DNA of 64,000 nucleotides from Deltaproteobacteria bacterium (GCA_021802645.1 JAJZRO010000002.1:128257-192256), one strand, 5' to 3'; numbered from the stretch's first letter, positions 7,254 through 17,007 are shown. Notes: generated from the sequence alone by a model not told the origin. Numbers and translations: made by a program.

Positions 7254-10200
7254 TTATTTTGGGGGGGCAGCCCCCGGCCCGGGAAGGATAGGGCTCAAGA
7301 TGCGGAAGGGCAGCAGCAGGGTGTTCTTGACCAGATTGAGCAGCCCCTCGCCCACGGCGTCCGGCGCCAGGACGGTGACGTCGGGATCGCGGATGTCGCC
7401 CTTGATCCCCACCGGGATGGTGATGATCGCCGCTTCCCTGCCGCCGATCACCCGGCCGACCAGGGGCACATGGCCGACAATGGTGTCGATGGTCTTGAAG
7501 GGCGCGATGAGCAGGGTGATATCGGCCTGGTGGGTCCCGAGATTCAGCTTGCCGCGGGCAAAGAGGTTCAATCCCTCACCCCGTACCATTGCCTTGTCGA
7601 TGATCAGCTCGTTTTCCTTGATGTGGCTCTCGATGAGCAGTTCCGAATAGGCAAAGCCCTTTTCCGCAAAATTGGGAAAGCCATCCGAGGTGAAAAGGTC
7701 GGTCAGGTTGACCACGCTGAAGACCTTGGACAACAGCTTCATCCGCAGAATACGGCCCTTGCCGGAAGTGATGGTGGCCCGACCGTGATGCCAGAAAGAG
7801 GGAACGCCGAAGAGATCGGCGTTCAGGAGGAACTCCCCCTGGACCACATTCTGTTTGATGCCGACACAGGGGAGCACCTCTTCGAACTTGGGCGGGGTGG
7901 GGCAGGTGGTGGCAAGGGAAAAGTGGCTGACGCCCAGCACCGGATCGGAAACCCAGGTGCCCTTGATATCCAGGCAGCAGAGTTTGGCGGTTTCGATCTC
8001 CGCGCTCATGCGGCCGTGTGGCTTCAGGGTGAGCACCCCCTTGATCGGACTCCAGATCAACGGTCCCTCGTCCTCCGCCGCCTCCTCCTTGTTGGGGCCG
8101 GAGATGAATTTGTCGAGATCGAAGCGGACGGTGCCGGTAATGGCGCGGCCGACCGTTTTTTTGTCGGCCTTTTCCGGAGCGCCCACCTTGCTGCGGAGTT
8201 TTTTGAGTTGCTCCAGGAAATCCTCGGCGGTCTTTTTGGTGAGCTGCGGCGAGGTCAGGTTGAGAGCCAGGGTCAGGCCGCCAGGCACCGCGTGCACCTC
8301 GCCGGCGAGGGTCAGTTGTTCCTGCTCGGTCAGGCCGAGGACCAGCCGTTGGATCATGGCCATGCCCCGACCACCCGCCAGTTTGAGTTCCCTGATGTCG
8401 AGATACTTGGCGGCGGTTTCATCCAACGGCAGCCGACAGCCGGTGACGCTCAATTGGCCGACCACGCTGGGGGGGGCCGGTTCGGTCGGCACGGTGATGG
8501 TGCAGTTGCCCTTGATCGCCCCGGTAAAGAGGGTGTCGTTGGCGATCAGGCGCTTGAGCGTTTGAGCGGTCAATTCGCCCTGCCAGCCAAGGCGGAAGGT
8601 CTCCGGGTCCTGGTCGAGCAGGTCAAACTGAAGACGGCCATGCTGTGCCTGTCCCACCACCTCGATGGCCAACGCCAGGGGGTTCTGCTCCGAGCTTCTG
8701 ACATTGAAGGTGAGTTGGGGTGGTTTTTTGAGTCCGGCCCCTCCGGCGACGAGGGTGCCGGTGGCAGTAAGGTTCTTGTCGTTCCAGTCGAGATGCATGT
8801 CGGTGATTTTGGCAGGCAACCGTGGCTGCGCCACGTAGGGTAGCCAACCCTGGTTGCGCAGCCACGGACCGAGCTCTTCGGCCAGGTTGCCGCTGAGATC
8901 GACCGTACCCTGCCAGTTGGCGAGCAACTGGTGTTGGAAGGTTCCATCCACATTGAGATTGCTCTTCTGGAAACGGGCCGCGTTATGGCTGAGCTTGATG
9001 ACCTTGTCGTTGAGGGAGAGTTCGCCGGAATGGCCGGTGACCGGGGCGCCGTCCAGTAACGGACTCGTCCATGAGAGGTTTTTCAGGGTGGCCAGCGCGG
9101 TGTAATGCCATTTCTCGTAGTCGAGCGGCGGCCCCTCGAAGGTGCCTTGGGTCACCTGGATGGTGCCGGCCAGCGAGGTAAGGATCGGGGCAAGATAATC
9201 GGCCACCGCCTTGTAATGACTGAGGTCCGACAGGAGGGTCTTGCCGTCGAGGGTGGCGTTGATGTTGTCGATGTGCAGCAGCGGCTCATGCTCCCAATCC
9301 ATCGAGCCGGTCAGGCCGCGGATTTGGTGGTTGCCGAGATTGCCGACTATGCCGGCCCAGGAGACCCGGTGGGGCTCGATCTGCATGGTGCCCTTTCGGA
9401 TATGAAAAGGGGAGGCGAGGCGGCCATAGCGGCCCTTGACATCCATGGCGGTGACGTTGACCCCCACCCCGAAGTTCTGGAGAGTGGGGCCGATCCGGAG
9501 ATGGCCGGAACCGGTGCCTTCCACATTGCTCAGCTGCGAGAGCTCCCGGCGAAAGTCCTCGTAAGGAATGAGGCCGTACAAGGTGCGCACGAGATCGGTG
9601 GCGTCGGCATCGATGTCCACATCAAGGCTGAAGGGTGGATTTTTGATCTCGTCGAGAAGGTTGAACTTCAGGGAGCAGTTTTTTCCCTTGCTCTTGCCCA
9701 GCCGGCCATTGGCATCGGTGACAAACAGGGTGCCGCCCTCGATGCGCATCCATCCGTTGACCCCCTCCAGGGTGAGTTTGGCGGCCGGGATATGGATGAT
9801 GGCATCCGCCGCCTCGGCGGTGATGACCTGATATTTGAGGTATTCGAAGTCCGCCGCCCGCCCATTGAAGGTATAGGTGGCTGTTTTGACCGTTCCTCCC
9901 CGCACCACATTGAAGAGGTCGCGGACAATGGGATTGTCGCCGTACAGGGTAAGGAGGGTCTTGCGGATCTTGCCGACATCGAGATCCTTGCCAACGAGGT
10001 CGAGCCGCCAAATCGGCTCCGCGCCCTCGGTCGCCATCGTTCGCTTGATCGTGCCGCTCAGATGGAGGCCGGGCGTATCCATCGCCAGCTCCTTCACGGC
10101 GATGGCGATCTCGTTGCCGATCTTGTCCAGGTGCAGGTTGACCAGGCCGCAGTCAAAGAGCACCTTCTCGTTTTTGGGCTTGTACAGAAAACAGGGCAGT

Positions 10201-10940
10201 TCACCCTCCAGATCGGCGCTGACCGTTGCGGTGCCGGTGCCGCTGACCTTGGCCTGGAAGTTGGCCGCGGAGTCGAGCGGGATCAGGGTGCCGTGGGCGG
10301 TGGAGGTGATTGCCTGATGGAGGTGCAATCCTTCCCATCTGGTTTCCAGGGCATATTTATGTTCCTTTAAGGCGTAGTCGCCTTTCAGGCTCAGGGATTT
10401 GCTGAAGGTGGCCTTGGCGTTGAGTTGCAAGGCGATATGGTCGGGGGAGAGTCTCGCCGAGGCGGCAATAGCGGTAAGGTCAAAGGTCTTGGTCACCACC
10501 CCGAAGAGGGGGGCCAGGCTCTGCACATGGAGGATGCCGCCATCAATGGCGATTTTCAATCTGGGGAGGGTGATCTCCGGCAGAGACTCCGAAAAATCGC
10601 CACGGATCCGCAGGGTGATCTCCGGCCTTTTCAGGACGATCTTGCTCACCGTCGCTTTGGAACCGAAGAGAGAGAACCAGTCGGGATAGAGCCGGGCCTC
10701 CGGCAGGACCAGGTCCGCGGCCTCGTAATGAAGGCGGGTATTGTAAAGGCCCACGTAGGGTAGCGGAAACCAGTGCCAGCGGACCGACTCAATCTGCACC
10801 GGCTGGCCGAGTTTTTCGCTCAACTGGGTGGTGAGCTGCGCCTGAATACGATCGACCCTGATCAGCCGCGGAACCAGGAAATAGCCGGCCAGCGCGCCGA
10901 GGAGGAGAATGAGCGCGACGATTTTGAGCCAGGTTTTCAT
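7254..10940 (-). CDS. AsmA-like inner-membrane-anchored envelope protein
   Basis: A 1228-aa protein with one N-terminal hydrophobic helix (about residues 6-26) followed by a very long periplasmic beta-rich region. The start (KIVALILLLGALAGYFLVPRLI, shown in part) and the C-terminal block containing FARGKLNLGT and the VGRVIGGREAAIITIPVGIKG stretch fit the AsmA_2/YhdP-type family, known in E. coli as bridge-like proteins that help move phospholipids to the outer membrane. The closing Gly/Pro-rich tail is short. It is a single gene, divergent from the lipid A genes at 11163-13316, which fits an envelope role. The specific cargo is not known. Confidence 0.82.
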   Translation of the reverse strand: MKTWLKIVALILLLGALAGYFLVPRLIRVDRIQAQLTTQLSEKLGQPVQIESVRWHWFPLPYVGLYNTRLHYEAADLVLPEARLYPDWFSLFGSKATVSKIVLKRPEITLRIRGDFSESLPEITLPRLKIAIDGGILHVQSLAPLFGVVTKTFDLTAIAASARLSPDHIALQLNAKATFSKSLSLKGDYALKEHKYALETRWEGLHLHQAITSTAHGTLIPLDSAANFQAKVSGTGTATVSADLEGELPCFLYKPKNEKVLFDCGLVNLHLDKIGNEIAIAVKELAMDTPGLHLSGTIKRTMATEGAEPIWRLDLVGKDLDVGKIRKTLLTLYGDNPIVRDLFNVVRGGTVKTATYTFNGRAADFEYLKYQVITAEAADAIIHIPAAKLTLEGVNGWMRIEGGTLFVTDANGRLGKSKGKNCSLKFNLLDEIKNPPFSLDVDIDADATDLVRTLYGLIPYEDFRRELSQLSNVEGTGSGHLRIGPTLQNFGVGVNVTAMDVKGRYGRLASPFHIRKGTMQIEPHRVSWAGIVGNLGNHQIRGLTGSMDWEHEPLLHIDNINATLDGKTLLSDLSHYKAVADYLAPILTSLAGTIQVTQGTFEGPPLDYEKWHYTALATLKNLSWTSPLLDGAPVTGHSGELSLNDKVIKLSHNAARFQKSNLNVDGTFQHQLLANWQGTVDLSGNLAEELGPWLRNQGWLPYVAQPRLPAKITDMHLDWNDKNLTATGTLVAGGAGLKKPPQLTFNVRSSEQNPLALAIEVVGQAQHGRLQFDLLDQDPETFRLGWQGELTAQTLKRLIANDTLFTGAIKGNCTITVPTEPAPPSVVGQLSVTGCRLPLDETAAKYLDIRELKLAGGRGMAMIQRLVLGLTEQEQLTLAGEVHAVPGGLTLALNLTSPQLTKKTAEDFLEQLKKLRSKVGAPEKADKKTVGRAITGTVRFDLDKFISGPNKEEAAEDEGPLIWSPIKGVLTLKPHGRMSAEIETAKLCCLDIKGTWVSDPVLGVSHFSLATTCPTPPKFEEVLPCVGIKQNVVQGEFLLNADLFGVPSFWHHGRATITSGKGRILRMKLLSKVFSVVNLTDLFTSDGFPNFAEKGFAYSELLIESHIKENELIIDKAMVRGEGLNLFARGKLNLGTHQADITLLIAPFKTIDTIVGHVPLVGRVIGGREAAIITIPVGIKGDIRDPDVTVLAPDAVGEGLLNLVKNTLLLPFRILSPILPGPGAAPPK

Positions 10941-11162
10941 GACCGGTGCATCAAGGGTGTCGACGGTGTGAAAGGTGTGGTTTCTTCGTGATGGTTTCCA
11001 TTATAACAAGATCACCAATCATATCACACCACGGCGGGATAACAAGTTGATTGTCACCCGGCGGCATGGTATGAAACGGCGCAGACGCGGTTCGGTGGCC
11101 AGGGCAGGCGTGTCGCCCGTGAGGCTGGAACAGTTCTATGACTATCATGGCATAACCACACT

Positions 11163-12134
11163 ATGCGGAAGATCAAGGTTGGGGTCATCGGGGTCGGCTA
11201 TCTCGGCAAGTTCCATGCGGAAAAATACGCCGCCATGGCGGAGGCGGAACTGGTCGGCGTGGCGGACACCAATCCGGAACAGGCGGCGGCCGTGGCGCAA
11301 AAGTGCGGCACCAAGGCCTTCGCCGACTACCGGGAACTCCTCAAGGCGGTTGAGGCGGTCAGCGTGGTGGTGCCGACCAGCCTCCATCACAAGGTGGGCA
11401 TGGAGTGCCTGGCCAGCGGCGTCGATATGATGCTGGAAAAGCCGATGACCACCACCCTCGCCGAGGCGGACGAATTGATCGCCCTGGCTGCGGCCGATGG
11501 GCGGGTGCTGCAGGTCGGCCACCTGGAACGGTACAATCCGGCCATCCTCGCCATGGAGCAGTACCTCACCCAACCGCTGTTCATCGAATCGCACCGCATC
11601 CACAGCTTCAAGCCGCGGGGCACCGATGTGGACGTGGTGCTCGACCTGATGATCCACGACATCGACATCGTCCTCTCCGTGGTCAACGCCCCACTCGCCA
11701 CCATCCACACGGTGGGCGTGCCGGTGGTCACTCCCCTTACCGACATCGCCAACGCCCGTCTGATCTTCGAGAACGGCTGCACCGCCAACATCACGGTGAG
11801 CCGCATCTCGAAGGAAAACATCCGGCGGCTCCGCATCTTCCAGCCCCGCTCCTACCTCTCGGTCGACTATGCCAAAAAGGAGATCATGGTCATCCGCCTC
11901 CAGAACGAGCTTACCGAGGCAGGGCTGCCCAAGGAGGAGATCATCAACGCCTGCTTCGTGGAGCAGGACGCCCTGGAGGCGGAGCTGCGGGACTTTGTCG
12001 CCAACGTCCGCACACGCGCCGTGCCGAGGGTTTCCGGTCAGCAAGGCAGAAATGCCCTGGCAGTGGCGCAGCAGATCATGGACCAGATTCGCGAGAATGC
12101 CGAGCGCTACTCCCATCTGCTGCGGAACCCCTAA
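11163..12134 (+). CDS. Gfo/Idh/MocA family oxidoreductase, possibly GnnA-like (lipid A sugar modification)
   Basis: The 323-aa product has an N-terminal NAD(P)-binding Rossmann fold (VGVIGVGYLGKFHAEKY) and the EKPMTTT motif at about residues 93-99, whose Lys is the usual catalytic residue, followed by the GHLERYNPAI segment. It lies 3 bp upstream of lpxB and is clearly co-transcribed with it. In some bacteria (for example Acidithiobacillus) GnnA, a member of this family, oxidises C3 of UDP-GlcNAc and lies among the lpx genes; the aminotransferase GnnB then makes the 3-amino sugar for amide-linked lipid A. No gnnB or lpxA is in the window, so this role is inferred only. Confidence 0.85.
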   Translation: MRKIKVGVIGVGYLGKFHAEKYAAMAEAELVGVADTNPEQAAAVAQKCGTKAFADYRELLKAVEAVSVVVPTSLHHKVGMECLASGVDMMLEKPMTTTLAEADELIALAAADGRVLQVGHLERYNPAILAMEQYLTQPLFIESHRIHSFKPRGTDVDVVLDLMIHDIDIVLSVVNAPLATIHTVGVPVVTPLTDIANARLIFENGCTANITVSRISKENIRRLRIFQPRSYLSVDYAKKEIMVIRLQNELTEAGLPKEEIINACFVEQDALEAELRDFVANVRTRAVPRVSGQQGRNALAVAQQIMDQIRENAERYSHLLRNP

Positions 12135-12137
12135 AGT

Positions 12138-13316
12138 ATGGGCCGGTCAGCGCCCCATATCCTCATCGTTGCCGGCGAGGCCTCGGGTGATCTGCATGGC
12201 GCCCATCTGGCCAGGGCGTTGCAGGAACTGGCCCCGGGGGTGACCATCGCCGCCATGGGCGGTCCGGCCCTGGCGGCCCAGGGAGCGACCATGCTGGCCG
12301 ATGCGGCCAAGCTCGCGGTGGTGGGTCTCGTCGAGGTGGTGAGCCATTTTGGCGAGATCCGGGCGGCCATGGCCGCTCTCACCCACCATCTCCGCACCGA
12401 GCGGCCGGATCTGGTGGTGCTCATCGACTACCCGGATTTCAACCTGCATCTGGCCCGCAAGGCGAAGAAACTCAACATCCCGATCCTCTACTACATCAGC
12501 CCCCAGGTCTGGGCCTGGCGCAGCGGCCGGGTCCGGACCATCCGCCGCTTGGTCGACCGCATGGCCGTGATCCTGCCCTTTGAACAAAATTTTTACGCCC
12601 GCTACGGCATGGCGGTGGATTTTGTCGGCCATCCGTTGCTGGATTCGGTTTGCGCCAGCCTCTCGCGCGAGAAATTTTGTGCCCGCCATGGGATTCCGCC
12701 GGGCAATACGCTGATCGGTCTGTTGCCCGGCAGTCGCCAACGGGAACTCGCCGTCATGCTGCCGATCTTCCTTGCCGCCGCCGAACAACTGGCGGCCAAC
12801 CAGCCGAATCTCACCTTCCTGCTTCCCATGGCGCCCACCGTGAGCCGGCCCGATCTCGATCGGTGCGGCCTGGCCGCCACCACTCTCGACGTGCGGGTCG
12901 TGGCGGAGGGACGCTACGATCTCATGGCCGCCTGCCAGGTGGCCATGGCGGCTTCCGGCACCGTCACCCTGGAGCTGGCCATCCTCGGCGTCCCGATGGT
13001 GGTTTCCTACCGCGTCTCCAAATTGACCTATGGGCTGGGCCGGCGACTGATCAAGGTGGCGTATGCCTCCTTGGTCAATCTGGTGGCCAACGAAAGGGTG
13101 GTGGAGGAATTGTTGCAGGCTGAGGCCACGCCGGAGAAGATCAGCCAGGCGGTGGGACGATTGCTGGATGACGACGAGTACCGCCGGGCGATGATCGGAA
13201 AACTGCACCAGGTGCGGCAGGCGCTGGGCAAACCCGGTGCCTCGCGCCGCACCGCCCAGCTTGCCCTCGCGATGATCGACAGGAGCGCCATTTCCCAGGA
13301 ACGCAAAGACGAGTAG
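12138..13316 (+). CDS. lpxB: Lipid-A-disaccharide synthase
   Basis: This family GT19 glycosyltransferase joins UDP-2,3-diacylglucosamine and lipid X to form the lipid A disaccharide on the inner face of the inner membrane. The 392-aa length is typical. Diagnostic segments include IVAGEASGDLHGAHL at the N-terminus, YYISPQVWAWR around residue 120, VGHPLLD, LLPGSRQRE and the donor-site ASGTVTLELA region near residue 275. It follows the Gfo/Idh/MocA gene by 3 bp. A lipid A gene confirms a Gram-negative envelope. Confidence 0.96.
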   Translation: MGRSAPHILIVAGEASGDLHGAHLARALQELAPGVTIAAMGGPALAAQGATMLADAAKLAVVGLVEVVSHFGEIRAAMAALTHHLRTERPDLVVLIDYPDFNLHLARKAKKLNIPILYYISPQVWAWRSGRVRTIRRLVDRMAVILPFEQNFYARYGMAVDFVGHPLLDSVCASLSREKFCARHGIPPGNTLIGLLPGSRQRELAVMLPIFLAAAEQLAANQPNLTFLLPMAPTVSRPDLDRCGLAATTLDVRVVAEGRYDLMAACQVAMAASGTVTLELAILGVPMVVSYRVSKLTYGLGRRLIKVAYASLVNLVANERVVEELLQAEATPEKISQAVGRLLDDDEYRRAMIGKLHQVRQALGKPGASRRTAQLALAMIDRSAISQERKDE

Positions 13317-13399
13317 TGAGCAGCGGCAAGACAGCACTCACGGTACGGCGAAGGGCCGTGCAGCGCAGCCGACCGCGTTGACGCCTGCTCGGGGAACGG

Positions 13400-13861
13400 C
13401 TAGCTGTTCTGGCGGATCGCCTCGTAGAGAACCACTGCCGCGGCCATGGCGAGATTGATGCTGCGGATGTTGGGGTTGGTCATCGGGATGCTGGCGCAAC
13501 GGTCCGCATAGAGCCGGAGAATCTCTGGCGGCAATCCCTTGGTTTCCTTGCCGAAGACCAGATAATCTCCCGGCTGGTAGCGCACCTCGGTGTACCGACG
13601 ACTCACCTTCTTGCTCAGGAAATGAAGCCGGCGCTCGTCCTGGGCCGCGAGAAACGTTTCCAGGTTGTCCCAGTAGACGATCTGCACATGTTCCCAGTAA
13701 TCGAGACCGGCGCGCTTGAGCTGTTTGTCGTCGGTGCTGAAGCCGAGCGGTCTGACCAGATGGAGCACGGTGTCGGTGGCGCCGCAGAGCCGCGCGATGC
13801 TGCCGGTGTTGGGCGGAATCTCCGGCTCCACCAGCACGATGTGGAAAGGCGGCTGGCGCAT
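13400..13861 (-). CDS. trmL: tRNA (cytidine(34)-2'-O)-methyltransferase, TrmL
   Basis: This SPOUT-class enzyme methylates the wobble 2'-OH in tRNA-Leu species using S-adenosylmethionine. The product is 153 aa. Recognisable segments are IVLVEPEIPPNTGSIARL at the N-terminus, GKETKGLP near residue 100, and the C-terminal knot sequence IPMTNPNIRSINLAMA. The ATG at 13859-13861 gives the standard family N-terminus; an in-frame extension upstream overlaps the M23 gene and is not credible. The gene ends facing lpxB and starts 13 bp after the M23 peptidase gene, so it is likely transcribed with it. Confidence 0.94.
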   Translation of the reverse strand: MRQPPFHIVLVEPEIPPNTGSIARLCGATDTVLHLVRPLGFSTDDKQLKRAGLDYWEHVQIVYWDNLETFLAAQDERRLHFLSKKVSRRYTEVRYQPGDYLVFGKETKGLPPEILRLYADRCASIPMTNPNIRSINLAMAAAVVLYEAIRQNS

Positions 13862-13874
13862 GGGCGACCAACGA

Positions 13875-15323
13875 TTAGAGGAAGGTGAACTTGCTCTCCG
13901 GGGCAACGGTGACGTTGTTGACCAATACCCGCCCGGGGTCGTCAAGTGTGTTGGAGAGCCGCGCCACCATCTCCTCCTGCTGCCGGAAACGGGCCAGATC
14001 CTGCCCCTGGAGCACGGAACGCGGCCGGAATTTCTGGGCAAAAGGGTTGACGAAGTCGTGATGGTATTCCATGCGGTAGTCGAGGTGTGGTCCGGTGGCA
14101 AGACCGGTAGCGCCCACGTAGCCAATGATCTCTTTTTGCTGAACGCGGCTGCCCTCGGTAAGGCCCGCCCGGAAACGGGACAAATGACCGTAAAGGGTAC
14201 GATAGCCGTTTCCGTGGTCGATGATGAGCTGCTTGCCATAACCGCCATTCCAGCCCAGACTCACCACCTTGCCGTCGGCGGCGGCCATGATCGGGGTGCC
14301 GGTCGGGGCGGCCAGGTCCACCCCGAGATGGGGCCGGAAGATGCCGAGCACCGGGTGGAGACGGCTGAGACTGAAGGTGGAACTCACGCGCGCCATGGGC
14401 ACGGGTGAACGGATGAAGGAGGTTCCCAATTCCTCGCCGTTGAGATCGAAATAGGAGCCGTTCTCGCCGCTTCCCGGCGTGTAGTAGAATCCAACGATGG
14501 GTGTTGCGTCCTTCCGGTCATATTCGGCCATGAGAATCTTGCCGTAGCCGACGAATTCTCCGCCCTTGTAGTACTTTTCAACGACCATGCTGAAGCGGTC
14601 GCCGATCTGCACCTCGGTGTTGAAGTCAATGCGGGAGGCGAAGATGTCGGCAAAGGCGTAAATCAGCCGCGGCTCCTCTTTGGAGGGGGCAAAGGCAGCA
14701 TAGAGCGACTCGGTGACTTCGCCGCTCACCTTGACCGTACGCCGCTCCAGCGGGACGCTGAGGCGTTCCGCATAAAAGCTGCCGTCCTGCTGGCGGATCA
14801 CCCGGTGGACATTGAGCGGACCGGATTCAAAGGTGCACTGCTGCAATTCACCCTGTGCATCGAGTTGCACGTCATAGCGGTCGTGGGGGCGCAGGCCGCG
14901 AAAGTCGATGGCACCGCGCAATGCCTCGATCACCTGGTTGCCGACGTTCTCGGGAATCTGGCACCGCTGGAAGGAGGTGCTCAAGGTGTCGCCCGGTAAA
15001 AGGCTGCCGGTAATCCGTTGCGTTTGGGGGCACACTTGGCTGGTAGCCACCGGGGCGGCGGCACCACGCCAGAATTTTGACCAGCCACTGGCGCCATTCG
15101 GCGTGGTGGGGGAGGGGGCGTTGGCAAAGATGGTGGCCACGACGCAGACGGCAATGACCACCGTGGGAAAATGCGAGGTGTTGATGAAAAACTTGAGCGT
15201 CTTCCGGCAACAGGAGCAGGAAAAATGGGCGGTGCTGAGAAAAGGGCGGAACCGACAGCTATAGAAAACCCTCAGGGTCGACCATATGGTTTTGACGGTC
15301 CGGAGTAGTGCGTTTCCGGTCAT
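13875..15323 (-). CDS. M23 family peptidase (murein endopeptidase-like), membrane anchored
   Basis: The product is 482 aa. It has a cysteine-rich cytoplasmic N-terminus, one hydrophobic segment (about residues 52-68), an OapA/LysM-like middle region (about 100-300), and a C-terminal M23 domain. The Zn-binding HxxxD is H332/D336 (PHLGVDLA) and the LYGHLS histidine is H380. The usual HxH motif reads GPHLDYR, so the last His is replaced by Asp415. This could still bind metal or could mean reduced activity. The ATG at 15321-15323 has an AAGGGGA site; a GTG at 15354-15356 is an alternative. Periplasmic peptidoglycan remodelling is the expected role. Confidence 0.88.
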   Translation of the reverse strand: MTGNALLRTVKTIWSTLRVFYSCRFRPFLSTAHFSCSCCRKTLKFFINTSHFPTVVIAVCVVATIFANAPSPTTPNGASGWSKFWRGAAAPVATSQVCPQTQRITGSLLPGDTLSTSFQRCQIPENVGNQVIEALRGAIDFRGLRPHDRYDVQLDAQGELQQCTFESGPLNVHRVIRQQDGSFYAERLSVPLERRTVKVSGEVTESLYAAFAPSKEEPRLIYAFADIFASRIDFNTEVQIGDRFSMVVEKYYKGGEFVGYGKILMAEYDRKDATPIVGFYYTPGSGENGSYFDLNGEELGTSFIRSPVPMARVSSTFSLSRLHPVLGIFRPHLGVDLAAPTGTPIMAAADGKVVSLGWNGGYGKQLIIDHGNGYRTLYGHLSRFRAGLTEGSRVQQKEIIGYVGATGLATGPHLDYRMEYHHDFVNPFAQKFRPRSVLQGQDLARFRQQEEMVARLSNTLDDPGRVLVNNVTVAPESKFTFL

Positions 15324-15693
15324 TATATCCCCTTGTGTTCTTGAAATGCGCGCCACGTTTGCCCTCTATCAAACGCGGTTGCTCCTTTCTAGCAAAACAA
15401 CCAGGCGATGACAAGCAACTTTTCGCCAGCAAGGCAATTTTACCGGCGGTGTCCGACCTTCTGCGCCTGACGCCAGCGCCTGTGAGTCGGCGGTATTTTC
15501 CCTATCGGTCCTTCGGAAAAAAAATGTAGTCCGGCGGACGATTTCTTGTTACATACTGAGTCAGTCGGCGGTAGCGGCCGCCTGAGCACTCGTGGTCTCC
15601 CGGTTCCCGCGGTTTGGCAACCGGTATTTTTATTGCCGGTGCATCGGTTGTGTTCCGGAACCACCATCAATCGATGGAGCAGAAGAAAACAAG
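15324..15693. other. Divergent intergenic region between the M23 peptidase gene and lysC
   Basis: This 370-bp region must hold the promoters for both divergent genes. I cannot place a convincing -35/-10 pair. An imperfect hairpin (CCGGTT at 15600-15605 paired with AACCGG at 15619-15624) followed by TATTTTTATT lies in the lysC leader and could act as a weak attenuator; the loop is long (13 nt). No small gene with a credible ribosome binding site is visible. Confidence 0.4.
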
Positions 15694-16998
15694 ATGGCAT
15701 TGATCGTCCAGAAATTCGGCGGCACCTCGGTCGCCAACCCCGACAAGATCAAGGCGGTGGCGGATCGGGTGCTCTTATCCCGCAAACAGGGCCACCAGAT
15801 GGTGGTGGTGCTGTCGGCCATGGCCGGCGAGACCAACCGCTTTGTTGCCCTGGCCAATGAGATGCAATCCATGCCCGATCCGCGGGAGATGGATGTGCTG
15901 CTCGCCACCGGCGAGCAGGTAACGGTCGCCCTCTTTGCCATGGCGGTGAAGGAGCGCGGCTTTGACGCCGTCTCGCTCCTGGGCGACCAGGTGAAGATCC
16001 ATACCGACACCATGCACACCAAGGCCCGCATTACTTCCATCGACACCGAGCTGATCCGCCGCCATCTCAAGGCTGGCAAGGTGGTGGTGGTGGCCGGTTT
16101 CCAGGGGGTGACCGACAACGGCAACCTCTCCACCCTCGGCCGCGGCGGTTCCGATACGACGGCGGTGGCCCTGGCCGCGGCGCTCAAGGCCGATCAGTGC
16201 GACATCTTCACCGACGTGGAGGGGGTCTACACCACCGACCCCAATGTCTGCGCCACCGCCCGCAAGATCGACCGCATCTCCTACGACGAGATGTTGGAGC
16301 TGGCGAGCCTCGGGGCCAAGGTGCTCGACATCCGCTCGGTGAGCTTCGCCAAACGCTACAAGGTGCCGGTGCAAGTCCGGTCCACCTTTACCACTACTGA
16401 AGGAACCTGGGTTGTTGAGGAGGATAAGGCCATGGAATCGAATCCGGTATCCGGTGTCACCTATAGCAAGAACGAGGCGAGGATCACCATCAGCAAGGTG
16501 CCGGACAAGCCGGGCATCGCCTCCCGCATCTTCACGCCGATTTCCAACGAGGGCATCGTCGTGGACATGATCATCCAGAATACCCGCGACGGCAACCTCA
16601 CCGACATGACCTTCACCGTGCCGCGGCCGGACTACAAGAAGGCCATGGCGATCATCGAGAAGACCGCCAAGGCCATTGGCGCCGAGAGGGTGACCGGTTC
16701 CGAGTCCATCGCCAAGGTTTCCATCGTCGGGGTGGGCATGCGCAACCATGCGGGCATTGCCACCACCATGTTCAAGGTGCTTTCCGACGAAGGGATCAAC
16801 ATCATGATGATCAGCACCTCGGAGATCAAGGTCTCCTGCGTCATTGAGGAGAAATATACCGAGCTGGCGGTCCGCACCCTGCACGATGCCTTTGGACTCG
16901 ACAAGGCGCCGAAGAAGGGAACCAAGGCCTGTGCGGCGTGCAAGACCAAGGGCGCGGCCAAGGCCACCAAACCGGCCGTCAAAACCAAAAAGAAGTAA
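15694..16998 (+). CDS. lysC: Aspartate kinase
   Basis: The enzyme phosphorylates aspartate, the first step to lysine, threonine and methionine. The 434-aa product has the N-terminal kinase signature KFGGTSVANPDKI, the GRGGSDTTA motif near residue 150, and two C-terminal ACT domains (about 265-415) that bind feedback inhibitors. The ATG at 15694 gives the family N-terminus. After the ACT domains there is an unusual tail of about 30 residues rich in Lys and Ala with two Cys (CAAC). The gene is followed 9 bp later by cimA, so the pair forms an amino-acid biosynthesis operon. Confidence 0.95.
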   Translation: MALIVQKFGGTSVANPDKIKAVADRVLLSRKQGHQMVVVLSAMAGETNRFVALANEMQSMPDPREMDVLLATGEQVTVALFAMAVKERGFDAVSLLGDQVKIHTDTMHTKARITSIDTELIRRHLKAGKVVVVAGFQGVTDNGNLSTLGRGGSDTTAVALAAALKADQCDIFTDVEGVYTTDPNVCATARKIDRISYDEMLELASLGAKVLDIRSVSFAKRYKVPVQVRSTFTTTEGTWVVEEDKAMESNPVSGVTYSKNEARITISKVPDKPGIASRIFTPISNEGIVVDMIIQNTRDGNLTDMTFTVPRPDYKKAMAIIEKTAKAIGAERVTGSESIAKVSIVGVGMRNHAGIATTMFKVLSDEGINIMMISTSEIKVSCVIEEKYTELAVRTLHDAFGLDKAPKKGTKACAACKTKGAAKATKPAVKTKKK

Positions 16999-17007
16999 CC
17001 ATTGCGT

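Noticed and set aside
6210-8843. An 877-aa plus-strand frame opposite gnd and the AsmA-like gene
   Set aside because: It is a compositional shadow; both minus-strand genes have clear family features and start signals.
15600-15634. Lysine riboswitch upstream of lysC
   Set aside because: Only one imperfect hairpin with a T-rich tail is seen; the conserved multi-helix core of a lysine riboswitch is not recognisable.
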